This document shows, in pieces, positions 44,649-53,097 of a stretch of 64,000 nucleotides of DNA. The notes under the pieces were generated by a model. The model saw only the letters and a list, made by a program, of their open reading frames with translations. It was not told the DNA's origin and ran no database searches. Made by a program: the position numbers and the translations under genes. The DNA lies in assembly GCA_963830565.1 (NCBI GenBank), contig CAWHMO010000010.1:62001-126000 (forward strand). Reading direction: 5' to 3'. The DNA comes from DATFDN01 sp963830565 (GTDB lineage Bacteria > Pseudomonadota > Alphaproteobacteria > Acetobacterales > Acetobacteraceae). The number at the start of each line of letters is the position of its first letter. Within the stretch, counting starts at the first letter, position 1.

Positions 44649-44999
44649 ATGCCGGTCTCGACGAAATACGTGTTCATCGTGAGCATGGATGTGACTCCCG
44701 AGAAAGAGGCGCTCTTCAATGAGGTCTACGACAGCGAACACGTGCCCAACCTGCTGAAGGTGCCGGGTGTTCGTTCGGTCACGCGGCTGCGCACCGAGCC
44801 CGCCAGCTTCAGCATCGGTGGGCAGACGAAACCGCTAACCGGGGACGGAGCACCTAGATACGTAGCGATCTATGAGATCGACAGTCCCGACGTCCTGACC
44901 AGCGCGGCTTGGGCCGAGACGGCGGAACTGGGCCGCTGGCCGACCGAAGTGCGGCCCCACACAAGCAACCGACACCACATTGTCCGGAAGGTGGTATAG
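44649..44999 (+). CDS. Small dimeric alpha/beta-barrel (EthD/DUF4286-like) protein
   Basis: 116 aa from ATG 44649 after GGAGGAGG. TKYVFIVSMDVTPEKEALFN, EVYDSEHVPNLLKVPGVRSV, RYVAIYEIDSPDVLTSAAW: a ferredoxin-like fold typical of small dimeric barrel proteins in aromatic/aliphatic degradation clusters. Probably co-transcribed with the FAD oxidase. Role inferred only from fold and neighbour. Confidence 0.7.
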   Translation: MPVSTKYVFIVSMDVTPEKEALFNEVYDSEHVPNLLKVPGVRSVTRLRTEPASFSIGGQTKPLTGDGAPRYVAIYEIDSPDVLTSAAWAETAELGRWPTEVRPHTSNRHHIVRKVV

Positions 45000-45239
45000 G
45001 TGCATCGAGGCGTGCCCAGCGTCGCCAAGGGATCGAGGGGCTGGCTGACGCCACTGACGTCACGTGCTGTGGCGAATGCTGCCCGACGCGCAGCGCCATG
45101 AACGCAGGATCGCCAATCCGCACCGCATTGGCGAGAAAACAGAAGGAGTCAGCATTGAGGCTTGGCGACAGCGCGCCCAGGGCCGCCTCGGAAGCTCCAA
45201 CGAAGGACCGCCCTCAACTTGACGCTCCCGCAGTGCGAG

Positions 45240-45425
45240 GTCACCCGCGCCGCCGCCCGCGAGATCAGACAGACTGCGGAAGGCAATGAACGGCGCCTTA
45301 TCCGCGTAGGCGACGTGCGCCACCGCGGCGCTTCCCACATCCAGAACCTCGGCACCGAAGGGTTTCTGGACATATTCCCGATATGCTGCGTTGTCTACGA
45401 ACGTGAGACCAAGAAACATAGCCAA
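45240..45425 (-). pseudogene. MTA/SAH-nucleosidase-like fragment
   Basis: Reads FVDNAAYREYVQKPFGAEVL and DVGSAAVAHVAYADKAPFIA then FRSLSDLAGGG, the C-terminal substrate-binding part of the phosphorylase superfamily (normally D-M-E-S-A-A-V-A; here D-V-G-S). N-terminal two thirds and extreme C-terminus are absent. Remnant. Confidence 0.65.
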
Positions 45426-45530
45426 CCCGAACGTTACTGCTTTGCCGATCGAGCGCCTCGATCATCCGGAATAGTCCATCCCTTATAGTCGGCGAGACCG
45501 GGTACACGCTGTTCCGGAATCTACAGCGGT

Positions 45531-46313
45531 TCACGCATGCCCGATGTAGTCCATCCGCCCGCCATCCACGGTCAGGACCTGCGCGGTCACAAAGCTCGAT
45601 GCTGGGCTCGCGAGGAAGGCAACGGCATTGGCGATGTCGTCCGGGGCGCCAGCGCGGCCGACCATCGCGCGCTCGCTCAGCATCCGGACCCGCTCGGCGA
45701 ACGCCTCTTCCGTCACGCCGGAGCGGGTCATGTCGGTGACGATCCAGCCCGGCGCGATGGCGTTCACCGTGATGCCGGAGCGGCCCAGCTCCATGGCGAA
45801 GCGGCGGGTCAGGATCAGCACCTCGGCCTTGCTTGCGGCATAGAAGGTGGTGCCGGGCAGGCCGGTGCCGATGGCCGCGTTGGAGGCGATGTTGACGATC
45901 CGGCCATAGCCGCGGGCTTTCATGCCGGGGGCGACGGCGCGCACGGTGTGGATGACGCCGTCCGCGTTCACCGCGCGCATGCGGGCCATCTGCGCAGGGT
46001 CGAATGTGTCGAGCGAGCCGGCGCCGCCCGAGCCCACGCCGGCGTTGTTCACCAGGATGGTGATGAGTCCGAGCTCGGCCTCGGCGCGGGCGACCATGCG
46101 GCCGATCGCCTCCGCGTCCGCGACGTCGGCCTGGGCCGCGATGGCATGGCCGCCGGCCGCGGTGATTTCAGAGGCGACCCGATTGGCCGCGTCTGCATGG
46201 GCGGCATAGTTCACGCAGACTGCGGCGCCCGTGCTCGCCAGGCGCAGTGCGATGGCGCGGCCGATGCCGCGGCCGCCGCCCGTCACGATGGCGACCTGTC
46301 CGGACTGAGGCAT
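45531..46313 (-). CDS. SDR family oxidoreductase (FabG-like)
   Basis: A 260-aa classical short-chain dehydrogenase. VAIVTGGGRGIGRAIALRLA (cofactor), ILVNNAGVGSGG, VNIASNAAIG with Ser and YAASKAE (catalytic Tyr-Lys), and a C-terminal VTAQVLTVDGG. ATG 46313 follows GGAGACC. Likely NAD(P)-dependent 3-hydroxy or sugar alcohol oxidation in the surrounding catabolic genes; specificity unknown. Confidence 0.92.
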   Translation of the reverse strand: MPQSGQVAIVTGGGRGIGRAIALRLASTGAAVCVNYAAHADAANRVASEITAAGGHAIAAQADVADAEAIGRMVARAEAELGLITILVNNAGVGSGGAGSLDTFDPAQMARMRAVNADGVIHTVRAVAPGMKARGYGRIVNIASNAAIGTGLPGTTFYAASKAEVLILTRRFAMELGRSGITVNAIAPGWIVTDMTRSGVTEEAFAERVRMLSERAMVGRAGAPDDIANAVAFLASPASSFVTAQVLTVDGGRMDYIGHA

Positions 46314-46601
46314 GCGAGGTCTCCTGCTAGCTTGAGCGCAGGATACGCCTGAGGTTGGGCCCGGGGGAGGTCGTCCCTTACTCCCCTCGTCCCGGGGAAG
46401 TTCCTGGCTGCGCTCGGCGGTCAGGCTCAGGCGGCAAGGCGCAACGCCGAGCCGCTGGAGTATCATCGATCCCTTCCCTTGTGGTCGGGAGCCTAAGCGT
46501 CACCCGAGGCGGTCGCCAGTCTCGGCTGTGGCCAGTCAGCAGAGGCTGAATCGTCGACCCGACCTGTGACACCTGCGCCGGCGCCTGGCACCCCAGCCGC
46601 G

Positions 46602-47618
46602 TCACGTCTCGACCGACACCGGAGTGAACCGCGCGGCCTGTTTCTGCGCCACGAGCGCCAGCCGGCATACGGCAAACACCTGCGCCTGCGGCATCGCTCG
46701 CTCGGTGCGCTCCGCGACGTCAGCGGCGAAGTCGCGGTAATACGCCACCTCCATCCGGCTGCAGTCGATGTGCTTTGTCTCGCTGCGGGTGACCAGGAAC
46801 AGGTGGTCGGTGCCGGCGCGTCCGGCGAGGTCCAGGTTCTTGCGGACCTCGATCGTGCCCTCGGTGCCGAGGACGAACAGCCGTCCGTCGCCCCAGGTCG
46901 GCAGGCCGTCGGGGGTGAACCAGTCGAGCCGGATGTAGCCTCGGGCCGTCTGCGTCGCAAGAATGATCTCGGCGAAGTCCTCGAACCCTGCGGGCGCGGT
47001 GCCGAACGCCCCCACGGTGCTGGAGACGACCTCGGCTTCCGTCGCGTCCGAGAACGCGAGGAACTGGTCGATCGCGTGCGAGCCGATGTCGTTGATGATC
47101 CCGCCGTAGGCAGCATGATCGAAGAACCAGGACGGGCGCAGCGCGCGGTTGAGCCGATGCGGCGCGAGCGAGGTGGTGTGCACCAGCCGGCCGATCTCGC
47201 CCGCGCGCGTCAAGCGCAGCGCCTCCTGCACCGCGGGCGAGGTCAGGCGACCGAGGCAGACCGACCAGATGCGACCCGTCTCCGCGACAGCGCGCTCGAC
47301 CTCGGCCAGTTGCGCGAGGGTCGTGGCACCGGGCTTGTCCACCATCACATCCTTGGCACGCCGCATCGCTCGAATGGCGAGCGGGGCGCGCTCGGACGGA
47401 ACCGCCGCGATCGCGATGAGATCGATCGAGGGATCGCCCAGCAGCTGCTCGCGCTCCATCGCGGGAATGTCGGGGAACCGCTTGCGAAATCCCGCCAGCA
47501 CACGCGGGTCGGTGGTCTCGGGGCAGTAGCCGACGCAGTCCTGCCCGGCCGAGAGCAGCCCCTGTGTCATGTCGTAGATGTGCCGATGATCCAACCCGAT
47601 CGCCGCGAAGCGCGCCAC
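46602..47618 (-). CDS. Gfo/Idh/MocA family oxidoreductase
   Basis: 338 aa: N-terminal Rossmann domain beginning RFAAIGLDHRHIYDMTQGLL, the family motif region DVMVDKPGATTLAQLAEVER (DKP rather than the usual EKP), then INDIGSHAIDQFLAFSDATE. GTG 47618 follows GGAGAGTG. NAD(P)-dependent sugar or inositol-like dehydrogenase; substrate unknown. The 288 bp downstream to the SDR gene contain no gene. Confidence 0.9.
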   Translation of the reverse strand: MARFAAIGLDHRHIYDMTQGLLSAGQDCVGYCPETTDPRVLAGFRKRFPDIPAMEREQLLGDPSIDLIAIAAVPSERAPLAIRAMRRAKDVMVDKPGATTLAQLAEVERAVAETGRIWSVCLGRLTSPAVQEALRLTRAGEIGRLVHTTSLAPHRLNRALRPSWFFDHAAYGGIINDIGSHAIDQFLAFSDATEAEVVSSTVGAFGTAPAGFEDFAEIILATQTARGYIRLDWFTPDGLPTWGDGRLFVLGTEGTIEVRKNLDLAGRAGTDHLFLVTRSETKHIDCSRMEVAYYRDFAADVAERTERAMPQAQVFAVCRLALVAQKQAARFTPVSVET

Positions 47619-47699
47619 CGCACTCTCCTCCCGTCTGCCGCCGTGCGTGCTATCGTCGCGGGATCCTGACAGGACGGCAAGCAGAGCGGGAGCGTGGCA

Positions 47700-47905
47700 T
47701 GGTACGGGTCGTCGGGATCGACCATCTCGTCATCCGGGTTAGCGACTAGGAGGAGATCCGAGGCGTTCTATGGCCGACTTTTCACCTCGACCCGGCCGGC
47801 GAGTACTACGACGACTATTACGCGGTGTTCTTCCTCGATTCGGATGAGCTCAAGCAAGGCATGAAGTATGGCGAGCGGCAGGCGCTCGCGGCTCGCAAGC
47901 CATCG
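47700..47905 (+). pseudogene. VOC/glyoxalase family remnant
   Basis: ATG 47700 gives MVRVVGIDHLVIRVSD then an in-frame TAG; one frame over SEAFYGRL continues. After an evident deletion comes EYYDDYYAVFFLDSDELKQG with MKYGERQ, the C-terminal strand of the same family. Stop codon, frameshift and internal deletion mark it as dead. Confidence 0.7.
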
Positions 47906-47963
47906 TCACGGGCGGGGAAGGGCCGTGTCGCCTCGCCACCACCTGCGCGTCTCCTGACCCGGC

Positions 47964-48290
47964 GTGGTCACCGCCACGACGCTCGCCCCCGCGAACCACG
48001 CCGATCAGGCCGTCGCGCCCCAACTTCCCAACGGCCTCACCGGCTGGGCGCTGGGTGACGGCGGCTACTGGAACGCAGCGCTCCAGACCGAACTCGCCGC
48101 AGGTGGCCTCGGCCTGGTCGCGCAACCGAGCAGCCGGGCCCGCGACCCCTGGCACCTCGTCGCCCGGTGACTGCGCAAGTTCGTCTCCCACACCAGTGGC
48201 CGTGCTGCTCTGACAACAGGCTGGGTATTCGCGGCTGGCCTCCGCCAAGCTCCTCACGGGCTGAAAACCCGGAAACCGGGTCAGCTAGCT
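47964..48290 (+). mobile_element. IS982-like transposase fragment
   Basis: Reads LTGWALGDGGYWNAALQTEL, AAGGLGLVAQPSSRARDPWH and, after a stop, LRKFVSHTSGRAAL, matching the C-terminal third of IS982 transposases (GLTGWxLGDxxYW ... LRKVLSHT). No complete ends seen. Confidence 0.6.
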
Positions 48291-48472
48291 CCATCGGGGG
48301 TCTCCCTTCACGAGCCTGCCTACAAACCGTAGTTCACGCCGCTCCGAAAGCCCGCCGCTGTTAGCTCGATTGCCCTGCAACACTGTCCGGGGAGCATTGA
48401 CAGCAGCCCCGGTTGCGCGTGCCATAGGTGCTGCGTTGCTTCTCCTGAAATGTTGAAACAGGGCACTTTCGG

Positions 48473-49660
48473 ATGGCATTCACGCGTCGCACGTTCACAC
48501 TGGGTTCTGCCGGTGCATTGGCCGCAACGGGTTTGGCTCGCCCGGCGATCGCCGACACCGCGCCGATCCGCTTCGGCTGGCTGGCGGCACTGACCGGCGC
48601 TAACTCCGCACCCGGGATCGGCTACAACCGCGGCGTCCTGTACGCGGTGAACAAGATCAACGCGGCCGGCGGGGTGAAGGGACGGAAGATCGAGGTCGTC
48701 ACGCGCGATACTCAGGGCGATCCGACCAAGGCGGTGAACGCCGCCACCGAACTGGCCTCGCGGATCAAGGTCGCTGCCGTCTTCGGACCCACCAACTCGG
48801 GCAAGTCACTGGCGACGACGCCGATCCTGGCCCGCTTCAAGGTGCCGAACCTGACGATCGGTGTGGTCGATCGGCTGATCAACCCGCAAACATACCCGAA
48901 CGCGTTCCGGCTGTCGCCGAGCAACACGCAATGGGACGACGCCAATCGGAACTACTGTCTCAACGTCCTCAAAGCCAAGTCCGTGGCCGTGCTCGGAGAC
49001 AATACCGGCTACGGCACCACCGCGGTCGGCGCCTCGGTGGAGAACTTCAAGAAGGCCGGCGCCAAGGTAGTCTATCAGGCGGTGATCGACGCCAACGCGC
49101 AGGACACCTCGCCTGATCTGTTGAGGGCCAAGAATGCCGGCGCCGAGGTGGTGGTGGTCTGGAGCGACAGCACCGGCCTCGATGCGCGCATGATGAATGC
49201 GCGCGGGCGGATCGGCTGGGACGTGGTGTTCTCCGGTCATCCCGCGATGGGCTCCGGCGATGTCGCCCATCTGCTCGAAAAGCCGGAGTACTGGGAGAAA
49301 GTGTACATCGTCGGCTACAAGAATTGCAGCTACGACGCTAGCGGCAAGCTGCCGGCGCGGACGCAGGCCTTCGTCGATGAGGTAACGGGCAAGATCGAGT
49401 TGTCGGACACCTCGCTCTGGTGGGTGGCCGAGGCGGTCGATGCGGTGAACCTGGTCGCCGAGGCCGTCGCCAAGACCGGCTCCAGCAACTCGAAGGACAT
49501 TATCGGCTACTGGAATACGCTGAAGAAATGGCCGGGGCTGTTCGGCGACTACACATTCACGCCGACGGAGCACAATGGCTACCCGACGGATGAAGTGGTG
49601 ATGTCGAAGGCGAACTCGGTGCGCAACGGGGCATTCACGCTGGCACCCGGCTACAGCTGA
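48473..49660 (+). CDS. Branched-chain-amino-acid-type ABC transporter substrate-binding protein
   Basis: A 395-aa periplasmic receptor (Leu/Ile/Val-binding fold). Twin-arginine-like leader FTRRTFTLGSAGALAATGLA cut near AIA. Body: IRFGWLAALTGANSAPGIGY, VVTRDTQGDPTKAVNAATEL, AAVFGPTNSGKSLATTPILA and KSVAVLGDNTGYGTTAVGAS. First gene of a five-gene operon. This family also imports aromatic and short carboxylic acids, and the downstream enolase-superfamily gene points to a non-amino-acid ligand. Confidence 0.93.
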   Translation: MAFTRRTFTLGSAGALAATGLARPAIADTAPIRFGWLAALTGANSAPGIGYNRGVLYAVNKINAAGGVKGRKIEVVTRDTQGDPTKAVNAATELASRIKVAAVFGPTNSGKSLATTPILARFKVPNLTIGVVDRLINPQTYPNAFRLSPSNTQWDDANRNYCLNVLKAKSVAVLGDNTGYGTTAVGASVENFKKAGAKVVYQAVIDANAQDTSPDLLRAKNAGAEVVVVWSDSTGLDARMMNARGRIGWDVVFSGHPAMGSGDVAHLLEKPEYWEKVYIVGYKNCSYDASGKLPARTQAFVDEVTGKIELSDTSLWWVAEAVDAVNLVAEAVAKTGSSNSKDIIGYWNTLKKWPGLFGDYTFTPTEHNGYPTDEVVMSKANSVRNGAFTLAPGYS

Positions 49661-49664
49661 GCCG

Positions 49665-50522
49665 ATGCTACAATCGATCGTCGGCTACGGGTTGGCGATG
49701 GGCGGCGTCTATGCGCTTATCGGCATCACGTACAATGTCATGTTCACCGCCTCGCGCGTGTTCAGCTTCACCGCCGGGGTGCTCGGCATGTTGGGCGGCG
49801 TCTTCGGTGCGCTGTTCATCGACCGGCTTGGCCTGCCGGTGCTGGTGGGCCTCATCGCCATGCTCGGCTGTTGCGCGGTCATCGGGGTCGTCACCGAGAT
49901 CGTCGCCGTGCGGCCGGTACTGGGCAGCCTCGAGAAGCATCTCTACGTGCTGTCCACGCTGGCTTTCGCGCTGATGTTGCAGCAGTTCACCGCCATCGAG
50001 TGGAGCACGGAGCCGCAGCCGTTCCCGCGCCTGATCGGCCTGGGCTCGGGCGCGCTGGACGAGCGGTTCTGGCTGCCGGTGCTCGGCTGCGCGGTGACCC
50101 TCGGGGGGCTCGAATTTCTCTATCGCCGTACGCTGGTCGGCCGCGCCTTCCTGGCGATCGCCGAGGACAATTTCGCCGCCAGGGCACTCGGCTTGCCGGA
50201 GCAGAACCTGCGCATGGCAAGCTACGCCATGGCGGGCATGATTGGTGGCCTCGCCGGCTTTTGCGGAGGCGAGGTGCTGCTGGCCTTCTTCGCCAATGCT
50301 CCGCTGCTCAACTTCTATGGCTTCATCCCGGTGGCGCTCGGCGGGATGGGCAATAATCGTGGCGCCGTGATCGCGGGATTTGCGCTCGGACTGTTCCAGC
50401 AGGCGGCGAATTTCGTCGTCGGTGGCGTGTTTGCCTCCGTCGCCGTGTTCGCGGTCTTCATCGTGGCTTTGCTGGTCGCGCCCGAGGGCCTGTTCGGCAC
50501 TCCAGCCGCCCGTCGCGTGTGA
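49665..50522 (+). CDS. Branched-chain ABC transporter permease (LivH type)
   Basis: A 285-aa integral membrane protein with ~8 segments. LQSIVGYGLAMGGVYALIGI at the start, VFSFTAGVLGMLGGVFGALF, RAFLAIAEDNFAARALGLPE (the coupling-helix EAA-like loop) and GGMGNNRGAVIAGFALGLFQ. Starts 4 nt after the receptor stop; overlaps the next gene by one base (TGATG). Confidence 0.93.
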   Translation: MLQSIVGYGLAMGGVYALIGITYNVMFTASRVFSFTAGVLGMLGGVFGALFIDRLGLPVLVGLIAMLGCCAVIGVVTEIVAVRPVLGSLEKHLYVLSTLAFALMLQQFTAIEWSTEPQPFPRLIGLGSGALDERFWLPVLGCAVTLGGLEFLYRRTLVGRAFLAIAEDNFAARALGLPEQNLRMASYAMAGMIGGLAGFCGGEVLLAFFANAPLLNFYGFIPVALGGMGNNRGAVIAGFALGLFQQAANFVVGGVFASVAVFAVFIVALLVAPEGLFGTPAARRV

Positions 50523-52324
50523 TGGACGGAAGCAGGGCCACCCGCCTGCCCCCGTCCGTCGCGGCCCGGCCGGGGCAACTCCTGGGGCGGGTGCTGCCTT
50601 TCCTGGTGCTGTTCGGTGCAGCGGCCTGTCTCCCACTTTTCGGCGGCGCCTATTGGGGGCTGATCGCGACCCGCGCCTGCGCCTACTGGGTGCTGGTCGC
50701 CGGGCTCAATCTCGTGGTCGGCTTTGCCGGCCAGATCGCGATCGGTTGGGTCGCGTTGCTCACGCTCGGTGCCTACACCACGAGCGTGCTGGTCGCCGGG
50801 AACGTGCTGCCCGGCGTTTCGTCTTACGTCGCGCTCGGCATTTCGGCGGTCGTTGGCGCCGTCTTCGGCTTGATCATCGGCCTGCCGGCGCTGCGGTTGC
50901 GCACCTTCTACTTCGCCATGACCACCCTGGGCTTTGCCACCATCCTCACGCAAATCGCGCTCGCCTGGCAGAGCGTGACCGGCGGCGGCATCGGACTGGC
51001 CGGCCCGGTGCTGACCGGGCTGTTTTCCGGCGCATGGGGGCTGTTCTATTTCTGCCTGGGGGCGGCGGCGCTCTGCACCTGGATGAGCGCCAATATCGCC
51101 CACAGCCGCTTCGGACGGGGGCTGGTGGCGATCCGCGATGCCGAGGTGGCGGCGGAGGCTACGGGCATCTCCAAGTCCGCCCTGCTGGTCGCCATCTTTC
51201 TGTTCTCGGGCGCGACCGCCGCGGTCGCCGGCGGCCTGTTCGCCTCGTTGCAATCATACATCACGCCGGACGCCTTCACCTTCGACCTCTCGGTCCTGTT
51301 CTTCATCGCCATCCTGATCGGCGGCCGCGGCTCTATCCTGGGCCCGCTGCTCGGCACGATCCTGCTCACCGTGCTGCCGGAATTCGCCGCGCCCCTGGTG
51401 GCATGGTCCACCTTTCTCTATGCGGCGCTGCTGCTGGTCATCGTGCTCGTCGCGCCAGGTGGCATCGCGGAGCTGCTGGACTTCAAGAACCGCAGGCCGC
51501 TCGAAAGCAACCGCGCCATCCTCCCGCACCCGGCGCTGCTGGCACGGGTGCTGGACCACGATGCGGCGCGCTCCGCCATCACGCTTGAAGACGTCGTGCT
51601 GAGCTTCGGCGGTGTGCGCGCGATTGACGGGCTCAGCGTGGCGATCCGGTCGGGCGAAGTGCATGGACTGATCGGCCCGAACGGCTCCGGCAAGACGACC
51701 ACGCTTAACGTGATCTCCGGCTACTATCGCCCCGAAGCCGGCAGGGTGCGGCTGGGAGATCATGCGCTCCCGCCCGCCGCGCCGCAGAGCCGCGCGACGT
51801 ATGGCATCGCGCGCACCTTCCAGACCCCGAAGCTGGTTGGCGAAGCTTCCGTGCTGGACAACGTGATGATCGGCGGCATGGTCAGGGGGCGGGGGAGCTT
51901 CGTGGAATCCATGCTCGGTCTGCCGCGGCACGTGCGCGATGAAGCGGCGATGCGCGGGCACGCGCTGACGGCGCTGCGCACCGTGGGGCTCGAGGCGCTC
52001 GCTGGCGTGCGCGCGGACCGGCTGCAGCACAGTGAGTTGCGTTTCGTGGAGATCGCCCGCGCGCTGATGCTCAACCCGGCCTTCCTGCTCCTCGACGAGC
52101 CGGCCGCGGGCCTGTCTGCCGAGGAGATCGGCCGGCTCGGCGAACTGATCACCGAAATCGGCCGGCGGGGTACCGGCGTGCTGCTTGTGGAGCACCATGC
52201 CGATCTGATCTTCGACATCTGCGACCGGGTTACAGTGCTGAACCTGGGCAAGCAGCTCGCCACCGGCACCCCCGCCGAAATCCGTGCGCACAAGGATGTC
52301 GTCAGTGCCTACCTCGGGGCCTGA
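50522..52324 (+). CDS. Fused LivM permease-LivG ATPase
   Basis: 600 aa. Residues ~1-320 are the LivM-type permease (LVVGFAGQIAIGWVALLTLG, ILIGGRGSILGPLLGTILL). Residues ~350-600 are the LivG-type ATPase with Walker A GPNGSGKTTTLNVISG, Q-loop ARTFQTPKLVGEASVL, Walker B AFLLLDEPAAGLS and switch His LLVEHHADLI. The ABC signature reads LQHSELRFVEIARAL where LSxGQxR-type sequences are expected. Fusion of the two is known in some proteobacteria. The first ATG in TGATG is used. Confidence 0.9.
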   Translation: MDGSRATRLPPSVAARPGQLLGRVLPFLVLFGAAACLPLFGGAYWGLIATRACAYWVLVAGLNLVVGFAGQIAIGWVALLTLGAYTTSVLVAGNVLPGVSSYVALGISAVVGAVFGLIIGLPALRLRTFYFAMTTLGFATILTQIALAWQSVTGGGIGLAGPVLTGLFSGAWGLFYFCLGAAALCTWMSANIAHSRFGRGLVAIRDAEVAAEATGISKSALLVAIFLFSGATAAVAGGLFASLQSYITPDAFTFDLSVLFFIAILIGGRGSILGPLLGTILLTVLPEFAAPLVAWSTFLYAALLLVIVLVAPGGIAELLDFKNRRPLESNRAILPHPALLARVLDHDAARSAITLEDVVLSFGGVRAIDGLSVAIRSGEVHGLIGPNGSGKTTTLNVISGYYRPEAGRVRLGDHALPPAAPQSRATYGIARTFQTPKLVGEASVLDNVMIGGMVRGRGSFVESMLGLPRHVRDEAAMRGHALTALRTVGLEALAGVRADRLQHSELRFVEIARALMLNPAFLLLDEPAAGLSAEEIGRLGELITEIGRRGTGVLLVEHHADLIFDICDRVTVLNLGKQLATGTPAEIRAHKDVVSAYLGA

Positions 52325-53051
52325 GTTTTTGCTCGACGTCCGCGATCTGCGGAGCGGCTACGGCAAGATCCGTGTCCTGCACGGCGTCGATCTGACGGTC
52401 GGCGCAGGTGAGATCGTCGCGCTGCTGGGACCGAACGGGGCGGGCAAGACCACGCTCTTGTGCGCCATCGCCGGGCTGCTGCCGTGGAGTGCCGGCAGCG
52501 TGCACTTTGGCGGGCGCCCGATGAGCGGGGTAGGCCCGCGCGAAACGGCGCGCGCCGGTCTGGTGCATGTGATCCAGGGGCATCGCGTCTTCGCCCAGAT
52601 CTCCGTGGCCGACAACCTCCTGCTGGCCGGCTACGATTTGCCACGCGCGGAGCGTGCCGCGCGAGTCGAGGAGGCATTGTCCTTCTTCCCGGAAATCGCT
52701 GAGAAGCGCCATGACCGCGCCGGCGCGCTGTCGGGCGGGCAGCAGCAAATGCTCGCAGTGGCGCAGGGCCTCGTGCGGCGGCCGCGCCTGCTGATGCTGG
52801 ACGAACCCTCGGCCGGCCTCTCGCCGGTGCTGGTAGACCGCGTGCTGTCGGTCGCGCGCAGCCTGCGCGAGCGCGGCACCTCGGTCCTGCTGGTTGAGCA
52901 GTTGATCGAGAAGGCCCTCAACTTGGCCGACCGGGTCTATGCCTTGGCGCGCGGGCGGATCGTCCTGGAGGCACCGACAACCGCGCCCGATCTGCCCTCC
53001 CGGCTGGAGCATGCGTATTTCGGCCAGGACGTGCCCTCCGCGATTCATTGA
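52296..53051 (+). CDS. Branched-chain ABC transporter ATPase (LivF type)
   Basis: 251 aa. Walker A LLGPNGAGKTTLLCAIAGLL, signature GALSGGQQQMLAVAQGLVRR (canonical, unlike its fused partner), Walker B RLLMLDEPSAGLSPVL and LVEQLIEKAL. Start ATG 52296 lies inside the LivMG gene (29-nt overlap) and follows AAGG; GTG 52284 is an alternative. Forms an ATPase heterodimer with the LivG domain. Confidence 0.92.
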   Translation: MSSVPTSGPEFLLDVRDLRSGYGKIRVLHGVDLTVGAGEIVALLGPNGAGKTTLLCAIAGLLPWSAGSVHFGGRPMSGVGPRETARAGLVHVIQGHRVFAQISVADNLLLAGYDLPRAERAARVEEALSFFPEIAEKRHDRAGALSGGQQQMLAVAQGLVRRPRLLMLDEPSAGLSPVLVDRVLSVARSLRERGTSVLLVEQLIEKALNLADRVYALARGRIVLEAPTTAPDLPSRLEHAYFGQDVPSAIH

Positions 53052-53097
53052 AGGCGAGAACGCCGGATCGTCTCCACGTTTGGAAGGGACCACCTTG

